Positions 18,881-27,100 of a DNA stretch of 64,000 bases are shown here, piece after piece (the first letter of the stretch is position 1; each line of letters begins with the position of its first letter). Source of the DNA: Pirellulaceae bacterium (lineage in GTDB: Bacteria > Planctomycetota > Planctomycetia > Pirellulales > Pirellulaceae). The stretch is from the NCBI GenBank assembly GCA_018402565.1, contig JAGYIQ010000009.1, positions 62,001-126,000 on the forward strand, given 5' to 3'. The notes under the pieces were generated by a model. That model worked only from the letters and a program-made list of their open reading frames with translations. It searched no databases and was not told where the DNA came from. Both the position numbers and the translations under genes were made by a program.

Positions 18881-18926
18881 TTACGCCAACGGAAAGTGCT
18901 GTGCCGGCCCTCCGGGCCTAAGAGCG
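18873..18926. repeat. Double-hairpin dispersed repeat, copy 2
   Basis: CCGTTG-TCTTACGC-CAACGG, then GTGCCGGCCCTCCGGGCC and TAAGAGCG. Compared with copy 1, the stem pair G-C has become T-A on both sides, so pairing is kept. Confidence 0.72.
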
Positions 18927-19233
18927 GGCGATGGGGTTCAGGCGGGACAGCATCAGGCAGATTCGATCGTCATTTTGCCGTCGGTGATTGAGGAGGATGT
19001 TTATATTTTCGATTTGAACTCTTAATTTTAAAATACCAAAGAACCAAGAATCGTCCTTGCTTCAACCGGGCGTTATTCGATTGCGCGCACGATAACCTAG
19101 AACCTAGAACCTAGAACTGTTCTCGCTTCAACCAGGCCGTATTCGATTACGATTACGAGCACGAGCACGAGCACGAGAACTAAGAACCAAGAACTAAGAA
19201 CCGCTCTGCCTACCTTTCCTCAACTTTTCGCCT

Positions 19234-20049
19234 TCAAACGTCGCTGCGTGGCTCCACGACCGGTCCGTTTGCCGTCCATACCAAGCGATCCACCAGCAGG
19301 GCTCGGAAGGGGGCTTGGTCCTCCACTTCCACCACCGTGGCATGAATCTGCAGATCGCCATCGGCCACCAAGAAGGTAATCGGCTCGAACGTCAGCGTTG
19401 TCTGCAGCACGCGTTTGGCCTCGCGGCCGATGATTCCGTTGTGGGGACCAGACATGCCGACGTCGCATTGAAAAGCGGTACCTTTGGGCAAGATCCGCTG
19501 ATCGGCGGTCGTCACGTGCGTATGTGTTCCCAGAACCGCCGAGACCCGGCCGTCCAGGTAATATCCCAGCAACTGTTTGTCGCTGGTCGCCTCGGCATGA
19601 AACTCCACCAGCACCGGTCCGGGCGGCAGATCCTCCCGACTCAGAATCTCATCGACCTTTTGAAAAGGGCAATCGACGGGTCGCATGAACACGCGGCCCA
19701 GCAGCGAAATCACGGTCAACGACAGTCCATTGCCCAGGGCATGAGTCGTCCAGCCACGACCGGGGGCAGTATCCGGAAAATTCGCTGGGCGGATCAGGTT
19801 GTTATGATTCTGGAAGATCGAGTAGATCTCGCGTTTCTTGTAGGCATGATCGCCCAACGTGATCACATCGACCCCGGCCTCGCACAGGCTGTGGTACTGG
19901 CCGGGGGATAACCCCGAGCCGTTGTACGCATTTTCCGCGTTGGCAACGACCACATCCAGAGCCAGTCGCTGACGCAAGGCCGGCAGTTGGCTGGTGACCA
20001 AGCCAATGCCGGACTTGCCCACGATGTCACCAATCAGCGCAAATCTCAT
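19234..20049 (-). CDS. ymdB: YmdB-family metallophosphoesterase
   Basis: 271 residues, TIGR00282-type metallophosphoesterase, the family of Bacillus YmdB, which cleaves 2',3'-cyclic nucleotides and affects RNA turnover. Metal ligands seen: Asp8 (LIGDIVGKSG), Glu39 (ANAENAYNGSG), His in VEFHAEATSDK, and the two His in LGTHTHVTTAD. The usual Asn67 of the GNH motif is Asp here (TLGDHAYKKREI), an uncommon change at a metal/phosphate ligand. The gene starts only 3 bp after the stop of rny on the same strand, the conserved rny-ymdB arrangement, so translational coupling is likely. Confidence 0.9.
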   Translation of the reverse strand: MRFALIGDIVGKSGIGLVTSQLPALRQRLALDVVVANAENAYNGSGLSPGQYHSLCEAGVDVITLGDHAYKKREIYSIFQNHNNLIRPANFPDTAPGRGWTTHALGNGLSLTVISLLGRVFMRPVDCPFQKVDEILSREDLPPGPVLVEFHAEATSDKQLLGYYLDGRVSAVLGTHTHVTTADQRILPKGTAFQCDVGMSGPHNGIIGREAKRVLQTTLTFEPITFLVADGDLQIHATVVEVEDQAPFRALLVDRLVWTANGPVVEPRSDV

Positions 20050-20052
20050 GTG

Positions 20053-21600
20053 TTATCTCGCAAATTCAGAAAAGCGAGCCTCACGGATCACCGTGACTTT
20101 GATTTCGCCGGGGTAGGTCAAACGTTGCTCGAAGCTGTTGGCAATATCGCGACAGATCTTGGCGGCGATTTTGTCGTCCGCTTCTTCGGCGCTGACGATG
20201 ACTCGCATTTCGCGTCCCGCTTGAATGGCGAAGGCCTGTTGCACGCCTTTGAACTCGCGGGCAATTGCCTCCAACTCTTCCATCCGGCGGATGTAGCGTT
20301 CCAGCGACTCGCGACGAGCCCCTGGTCGCGACGCGCTGCAGGCGTCCGCGGTTGCCACCAACACGGTATAGGGGTACTCGGTGATGATTTCGTCGTGGTG
20401 GCCAAACGCGGCATGGACGACATCTGGTCCCTCGCCATGTCGCTTGAGGATCTCGGCACCGATTTTGGGGTGTCCACCCTCCAGTTCATGGTCGGCGGCT
20501 TTGCCGATATCGTGCAACAGTCCCGCCCGTCGGGCGACTTGTTCGTCCAAGCCCACCATTTCGGCCAACAGGCCAGAGATAAAGGCCACCTCGATACTGT
20601 GTCGCAACACGTTCTGACTGTAACTGGTGCGGAAGTGCAACCTGCCCAGATAATCGATGACCTTTTCATGCAATCCTGCGACGCCGACCTCATCGGCCGC
20701 TTCCAAGCCCTTCCGCCGGATCACCTTGCGGATTTCCTTTTCCGTTTCGCGGACAATTTCTTCAATCCGTGTGGGATGGATGCGACCATCAGTGATCAAC
20801 TTGCCGAGGGCCAAGCGCGCGACTTCGCGCCGGATGGGATCGAAACCCGATACGATGACGACGCCGGGGGTATCATCGATGATCAGGTCCACGCCGGTCT
20901 CTTTTTCGAAGGAGCGAATATTGCGGCCTTCGCGACCGATGATCCGGCCCTTCATCTCATCGCTGGGAATGTCCACCGAAGCGGTCGTGGCCTCGGACGT
21001 CTGGCTGGCGGCGTACCGTTGCAAGGCGACCAACAGCATGTCCCGCGACTTTTGCTCCAACTGCTCGCTGACCGCCCGTTCGTGTCGCAGCAACCGCGTA
21101 CCGATTTCACTGGAGAGCTCCGACTCCAACAGTGACAACAGTCGTTGCGTGGCCTCCTCGCGACTCAGGCCGGTGATCTGGTGCAACTGTTGCTGTTGTT
21201 GATTCAGCAACTCTTCCAAATCTTTCTCGCGTTTGGTGTTACGTTCCAACTTCTCGGTCAGTCGCCGCTGCGAGGCTTCAACCATTTTCTCCTGCTTGCG
21301 GAGGCCCTCGCTTTGGGCCTTGATTTGCTGTTCACGTTGTTCCACTTGTTCGCGTTCGCGGCGGACTTCGGCCAACGTCTTGGACCGCATGTCCTCCAGT
21401 TCCGTTTTCTTCGCCAGCAAATTCTCTTTGGCCTGCAGTTCTGCCTCGCGTTGAATTTCTTCGGCCTTCTTCCGGCCGGTTTCGACCAATTCAGCCGCCT
21501 GCTGCTTGGCGTTCATGCGTGTAACGAAGAGAAACCCAGCAAATCCTCCGGCTCCCAATACGACTCCGACCACCAAACCGATCAAACCCTCGATACCCAT
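20053..21600 (-). CDS. rny: Ribonuclease Y
   Basis: 515 residues, the membrane-anchored endoribonuclease that begins mRNA decay in many bacteria. N-terminal membrane segment (GLIGLVVGVVLGAGGFAGFLF, about 5-25), then a long coiled coil to about residue 160 (Glu/Gln/Lys rich), KH domain (MKGRIIGREGRNIRSFEKETGVDLIIDD) and HD domain with GLLHDIGKAADHELEGGHP and FGHHDE. Length is typical (about 510-520). It is followed by ymdB, 3 bp downstream. The start is the ATG at 21600, the first codon before the membrane segment. Confidence 0.96.
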   Translation of the reverse strand: MGIEGLIGLVVGVVLGAGGFAGFLFVTRMNAKQQAAELVETGRKKAEEIQREAELQAKENLLAKKTELEDMRSKTLAEVRREREQVEQREQQIKAQSEGLRKQEKMVEASQRRLTEKLERNTKREKDLEELLNQQQQQLHQITGLSREEATQRLLSLLESELSSEIGTRLLRHERAVSEQLEQKSRDMLLVALQRYAASQTSEATTASVDIPSDEMKGRIIGREGRNIRSFEKETGVDLIIDDTPGVVIVSGFDPIRREVARLALGKLITDGRIHPTRIEEIVRETEKEIRKVIRRKGLEAADEVGVAGLHEKVIDYLGRLHFRTSYSQNVLRHSIEVAFISGLLAEMVGLDEQVARRAGLLHDIGKAADHELEGGHPKIGAEILKRHGEGPDVVHAAFGHHDEIITEYPYTVLVATADACSASRPGARRESLERYIRRMEELEAIAREFKGVQQAFAIQAGREMRVIVSAEEADDKIAAKICRDIANSFEQRLTYPGEIKVTVIREARFSEFAR

Positions 21601-22274
21601 CGTCCGCTCCGCCTGTCTGTCATGGTTATGTTCAACGGCAAGCCAAAACAGCCCGCAAGAGCCACACCCGATTCAAGTGGTGCGTCCTTCGACGAAGCGT
21701 CAACAATACTACTGGACCGATTATGAACGGATGGGCGCCACGGGAACTGGCCACCACTTGGCCTCGAACTTGTCCCAACCGATTGGCGGGACGGACGAGC
21801 CAGAAGCAGCCCCCCAGCATCGCCGATCGCTACGGTTCGGGCGGCTGCTTTGCCGGCCTTCGCTCCGCACGAGGTTGCTCAGGGGATGGTGCTCTCGAGC
21901 ATTGAATACCCGGACGCTGCATGCGAGCGCCAGCGGCCACCGAATCAGGCGGCACAGGCAGAGCAGACAACAGACAAAATTCCAAGTCAACGTGTTCATG
22001 AGTCAGTCAAATAGGATCGCCGTCGCTGGCTGCGAATATTTGGCCATCCGAATGATTTCTTAACACGGCAATACGATTGTTGGTGTTGCCGTCGTCACCT
22101 CCGCCGCCGCCCCGCAGCGTGTTAAGATGATATCACATCGATCGCCCATCGCACAACCCAACGGCAGCGGTCGAAGCAGTACCCATGCCGTGATTTTCGC
22201 TGGGTAGGGTGGCTCCCCCTGTAGCGGTTTGCCGCCCGTGTGTGCGTGTGTTAGGCGAGGACTTCGGAGCGAGC
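21601..22274. other. Intergenic gap between divergent rny and tilS
   Basis: About 670 bp. A 92-codon minus-strand frame (21721-21999) begins with a hydrophobic, Cys-rich stretch, but it has no ribosome-binding site and a composition unlike its neighbours, so I do not call it. TTGTTGGTGTTGCCGTCG near 22078 has no recognisable role. No repeat was identified here. Confidence 0.5.
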
Positions 22275-23402
22275 ATGAGCAGTCAGGACCCACCGGAGTC
22301 GACTTTGTTCCCACTCGAGCGGTCGGAAATCGCCGCGGGTGCCGGTGCTGGCGTTTCCGAGACAGAGCCACCACCGTTGTCATTGCCCGAGGATTTTTGG
22401 CAGGCGACTTGCCGGGTTGTGGCGGTCTCCGGCGGCAGCGATTCTTTGGCCCTGCTCCACGCGCTCCTGGCGCAGCGCGCGGCATTGTTCCCGCGAGACG
22501 GCCAGTCGGAGCAGCCGAAGCTACCCCGTCTGCTGGTCTTTCATTTTGACCATCGGTGGAGCGAGCGTTCGGGGGAAACCGCGGCTTGGGTCGTCTCCCA
22601 AGTGCAGCGATGGGGCCTGGAGACCCAAGTGCGGACGCGGGTACTCGCCGAGGGCTCCGACCAGGGCTGGCAATCGGAGGGGGAGGCCCGAGCCGATCGG
22701 TACGCGGCCCTGCAGGAGGTTGCCGCAGCCGCCGAGGCGGCCTACGTCTTGACGGGGCACACGCGGGACGACCAAATCGAAACCGTGCTGATGCGACTCG
22801 CCCGCGGGACTGGATTGGCGGGCTTGGTCGGCATTCCCACGACTCGATTCTTGCGGCCGGGCTGCCAGCTGCTCCGCCCGCTGTTGGGGCAGGACCGCCA
22901 GTCGCTCCGCCAATACCTGTCTCGGTTGGGGCAGTCTTTTCTAGAAGATCCGACGAACGCCGACGCCAGCTGGACGCGAAATCGGGTGCGTGGGACCGTT
23001 CTGCCGTTTTTGCGAGCCCACCTGTCACCGGACATCGACCAGTCCTTGGAGCGGCTGGCGACGGCCGCGGCCGAGCACCAAGGGTTGGTGCAGCATCTGG
23101 CGCGGACCCACCAGTCGGCGGTATTGGAGGCGAGCGGCACCGAGTTGCTGATCGACGTCAAGCGGTTGGGGGACCTGCCTGCCACGGTGGTGCGATTCTT
23201 GCTGGTGCATTGGTGGACGGAGGCTGGCTTGCCGCAACAGGAAATGAATCGCGGGCATTGGCTGCGTCTGACCGACATCGCCTGCCGCCCCGCGGACCTG
23301 GCCCCCGGAGCGGCCTGGCCCAGCCAACTGCATCTGCCTGGCCCCATCCATGTCAAACGCTCCGCCGGACTGCTCCATATCCAATGCCAGCGCCCGCGTT
23401 GA
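22275..23402 (+). CDS. tilS: tRNA(Ile)-lysidine synthase
   Basis: 375 residues from ATG 22275 (GGAG six bases upstream); the frame runs to 22209 without a better start. TilS adds lysine to C34 of the tRNA-Ile CAU anticodon, making it read AUA, using ATP. Motifs: P-loop SGGSDSLALLHAL (52-57), VFHFDHRWSERS, ALTGHT-like YVLTGHTRDDQIETVLMRLARGTGLAGL, LRPLLGQDRQSLRQYL and FLEDPTNADASWTRNRVR. The C-terminal lobe is reduced compared with E. coli TilS, as in many bacteria. A low-complexity N-terminal extension of about 40 residues precedes the core. Confidence 0.93.
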   Translation: MSSQDPPESTLFPLERSEIAAGAGAGVSETEPPPLSLPEDFWQATCRVVAVSGGSDSLALLHALLAQRAALFPRDGQSEQPKLPRLLVFHFDHRWSERSGETAAWVVSQVQRWGLETQVRTRVLAEGSDQGWQSEGEARADRYAALQEVAAAAEAAYVLTGHTRDDQIETVLMRLARGTGLAGLVGIPTTRFLRPGCQLLRPLLGQDRQSLRQYLSRLGQSFLEDPTNADASWTRNRVRGTVLPFLRAHLSPDIDQSLERLATAAAEHQGLVQHLARTHQSAVLEASGTELLIDVKRLGDLPATVVRFLLVHWWTEAGLPQQEMNRGHWLRLTDIACRPADLAPGAAWPSQLHLPGPIHVKRSAGLLHIQCQRPR

Positions 23403-23607
23403 AGCGGCAGTCGGCTGATTGGCCATAACAAACAGCCTCGTTTTGGGTTAATCCATGCCCAAAACAGCCCTTGAACCGGGTTCGGGCCAACCGCCGGGAT
23501 GGCATTTGGCAAGAGGCAGGTAGAGCGGGGATTTTTTTTGGAAATTCCATTCCACAAATTAGGACCAGGGTGCATCGTAAGCGTTGGCGGGCGACTGGGA
23601 GAGCACG

Positions 23608-24165
23608 ATGGACTACAAAGCAGAAACGGACGAGTGGTTGATGCAGCAAGTCCAGGCGGGTCGACGCGACTGCCTGGAAGTGCTCCTGCGCCGCTATGCC
23701 ACGCCGCTGCTGACGTACTTACATCGAGTTTCGGGGACCCATCACGCGGCGGAAGATCTGCTGCAGGAGACCTTTCTGTTGGTCTGGACCAAGCGTCAGA
23801 CCTTTGCCGGACGCGGTCTCTTCGGCAGTTGGGTCTTTCAAATCGCCACCAACTGCTTTCGTCAATCTCGTCGGAGCCATCTCAGACACTTGTCGCGACA
23901 CGACACAGGGGCCCAAATCGATGGTGTGAAATGTCCGGGGCCTGACCCCAGTTGGCTGGCGGTGGCCACGGAGCAACAACAGCAACTGGAAACGGCCATT
24001 TCTCGGCTGCCAGAACAACAGCGTATGGTCTTGGTGCTGCGGCATTGGAATCGACTGCCATTCGCTGAGATCGCTCGCGTGATCGATTGTTCAGAAGCCA
24101 CCGTTCGCTCGCACTTGCATCATGCTCTGAAGCGACTACGCCGTTCCATGGAGTCCTGCTCATGA
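23608..24165 (+). CDS. ECF-family RNA polymerase sigma factor
   Basis: 185 residues from ATG 23608 (GGGAG upstream). Sigma region 2 runs from about 10 to 85: LEVLLRRYATPLLTYLHRVSGTHHAAEDLLQETFLLVWTKR and GSWVFQIATNCFRQSRRS. Region 4 is at about 125-180: AISRLPEQQRMVLVLRHWNRLPFAEIARVIDCSEATVRSHLHHALKRLRR. No region 3, as in ECF factors. Its stop codon overlaps the ATG of the following giant gene (ATGA at 24162), so the two are translationally coupled. That partner begins with an anti-sigma-like domain, which makes it the likely membrane-bound regulator of this sigma factor. Confidence 0.95.
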   Translation: MDYKAETDEWLMQQVQAGRRDCLEVLLRRYATPLLTYLHRVSGTHHAAEDLLQETFLLVWTKRQTFAGRGLFGSWVFQIATNCFRQSRRSHLRHLSRHDTGAQIDGVKCPGPDPSWLAVATEQQQQLETAISRLPEQQRMVLVLRHWNRLPFAEIARVIDCSEATVRSHLHHALKRLRRSMESCS

Positions 24166-27100
24166 TCGACCCCGATGCCAACTTGGTCGACTATGTCGAC
24201 GACTACGTTCACGGGCTTTTGGACGCTCAAGACGCGGCTCTGATAGCGCGGTACTGCGAAACCTCGGCCGTGGGTCGCGCTGCCTTAGTGGAGGCGAACC
24301 AACGCTTGGCCGTGCTAAACTCGCTCCCACCTAGCATCGCGACAAGCGACCTGATCGACCGAGTAATGGAGCAGGTGGAGCACGTCGAGCGGCATGCCGA
24401 CGGACGTTGGCGACGTTACGCGCGGGGCGTCTATACCCTAGCAGCCGCAGCCGCGTTGGTGTTGAGCTGTATGAGTCTGTACTACTTGAATTTGCAACCT
24501 AGTCCACTGGGCTTGCGGTTGCTGGGCCAGAACCAATGGATGCCCGACACTCAAGTCACGGTCCGCGTGGCCGCTTGGGACATGCAACATGGGACTCCAC
24601 AGACGGGCTTGCAGGTCAGTTTTAATCTGCTGGATCGACGCAAGAATCAGCGGGTGGCGTTGGCGGATGCCGTTACTGACAAGTACGGCAATGTGGCTCC
24701 TGCGTTGCAAGTACCGGATTGGCCGGACGGTGAGTATGAACTGGAAATCGCCGCGGACTATCGAGGCCAACGCGAAGTGATGGCCCGAGCGATCCAGCTG
24801 CGCCGGAACTGGCGAGTCATGCTGACGACTGACAAGCCGGTCTACCAACCTGGGCAGACCATTCGCTTGCGCTGCTTGGGTTTGCAACGCCCGCAGGGCC
24901 TACCGGTCGCCGGTCAAAATACGGAATTCGAAATTTATGATCCTAAAGGCAATCTGATATTTCGGCGACAGGATGTAACCAGTCGGTACGGTATTGCCGC
25001 CGCCGATTGCCCTTTGGCAGAGGAAGTCATCGAGGGCAACTATCGGGTTGTCTGCCGAGTGGCCGACACGACCTCCGAGACCACGGTCAGTGTCCAACAG
25101 TATGTGTTGCCGAAGTTCCGCATCGACATCCAAGTCGACAAGTCGTTTTACGCGCCTGGCGATACGGTGACTGGCCAGATCCAAGCGGAATACTTTTTTG
25201 GTAAACCAGTGGGTCAAGCCCAGGTCGAAATCGTAGCAAAAGACACTGGTTTTAACCAGAAACCATTCGCTTCGTTGCAGTTAAAGACCGATACCGCAGG
25301 TCGAACGACTTTTTCCTTTCGCTTGCCGGAACGTCTGGTCGGGATCGAGACCGAGGGCGGTAATGCGAGATTCCACGTGGCGGCGACCGTTAAAGATTCC
25401 GCTGGGCAAACGCAGTCGCGGGCCCTCAGTCGGACGGTGGCAACCGAACCGATCCAAGTGACGATCATTCCCGAGGGTGGCCAATTGACCAAAGGGCTCA
25501 CCAATCGCGTGTTTGTGGTGACCCAGTACGCCGATGGTCAGCCCGCGATTTGTCGCTTGGCGATCAGCGGTTTGGACCGCGAGGTCTCGACCAACGACGC
25601 GGGAATCGCAGTCATCGAAGTCGAGAACTCGGCTGCCGCCAAAGAATTCCGCATTCGAGCCCAAGACACAGAGGGCCGCAGCGGGAGGCGAGTGACCACG
25701 TTGCAGGCGGTCGATCAAGCGACAGACTTTGTGCTCCGCACGGACCAAGCTGTGTACACCGGTGGGCAGTCCCTCGAACTCGAGGTCCTGGCTCAGGGAC
25801 CAGAACCGGTGTTCGTCGACTTGATCAAAGACGGGCAGATGGTCAGTTCACAAACAATCGAGATCATCAACGGCTTTGGCCAACAGACGATCGACTTGCC
25901 ACCCGAAGTCGCGGGGGTTATTCAAATCGTTGCCTTCCGTGCCGGCAAGTCCACGTCACCCGTCCGGCGATCGCGAGCCATTGTGGTCCAACCCGCGCGG
26001 CAACTGCAAATCCAGGCCACTTGGGATCAAGCAGAGTACCGCCCCGGCCAACGAGCGCGACTCAAGTTTCAATTGCGCGACGAGCAGGGACACCCCAGCC
26101 CGGGGGCGCTGAGTTTGCATGCGGTCGATGAAGCCGTGTATTCGGTCCTGACTCAAGGTTCCAGTCTGGAGCAGGCCTTCTACTTGCTGGAACATGAAGC
26201 CCTGCAACCGCTCTACCAGTTCCAACCCCAATGGTCGCCGCGCGCTTTGCCTCATCTGAGCGACGATGCGCAGGCGTCATGGCACCTGGCATTGTTCTCT
26301 TTGACCGCCACCTTTGCGTCCGATGTCAACGCTTTGCCACCCGATTTTTGGCAACAGCCCACGGACCAACCAGCGGCATTCGCTTCCGATCGCACTGCAC
26401 CGCCGGTACCGCAGGCGACCCGCGGCAGCCAGGACAGCCTGTCGTACAGTCTGTCCGGCGAATCGTACAGCGACAAAGCTCACCCGGTCGGGGAAGTCCG
26501 CCACCAGATGCTCGCGCGGTTGTTCATCGCTTGGTGCGGTCTCTTGGCGTTGACCGCGTTGTTGCTGTGGCCGAGACTCCTGTCGATGGTCCTCTACAGC
26601 GCTGCCTTGACGCTCTTGACGCTAATAACCATGGCAATCCTCATGTTGCTGGTGCTCTTGGCAGCCGGCTGCGGCGCACCGAACGAGCCCGTACCGCCGC
26701 CGTCGCGAGACTACATGTACAATCGACCCGAAATCGCCCCGGCTCAGGCCCCAACACCAGGGCCGCAGCCGGCCGCAACCAACACGCGGCCGCCCGTCCG
26801 CACCCGAGAGTGGTTCCCGGAAACCTTGCTGTGGCGTCCCGAATTGATTACCGATGATCAAGGCGTCGCCACCCTGGAAATCGACTTGGCCGATTCGATC
26901 ACCACTTGGAGGGTCAATGCTGCCGCGATCAACAGTACTGGTCGCATGGGCGGCGCGGAGTTTCCGCTCACCGTATTTCAACCCTTCTTTATTGACTTGA
27001 ACCTGCCCGTGGCTGTGACACGTGGGGACAAGTTTTCCTTGCCTGTGGTTTTGTACAATTATCAAAATAAAGAACAAACAATCAAACTACAGCTCCGGGC

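Larger units (their letters stand above)
18041..19233. other. 1.2-kb repeat-rich gap
   Basis: No credible gene. It contains a double-hairpin repeat twice (18381-18436, 18873-18926), a tandem repeat of about 105 bp (18592-18880) and, from about 19085, simple reiterations such as CCTAGAACCTAGAAC and ACGAGCACGAGCACGAG that match those in 58600-59390. Several open frames of 60-160 codons cross the repeats on both strands but follow the repeats rather than any codon bias. Confidence 0.65.

Noticed and set aside
19987..21135. 382-codon plus-strand frame opposite rny
   Set aside because: Shadow; rny and ymdB have all family motifs on the minus strand.
21721..21999. 92-codon minus-strand frame with hydrophobic N-terminus
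   Set aside because: No ribosome-binding site, Cys-rich odd start, and no similarity that I can recognise. Left uncalled, but not excluded.
22060..23028. 322-codon minus-strand frame opposite tilS
   Set aside because: Pro/Arg-rich shadow; tilS has its ATP-binding motif and full core on the plus strand.
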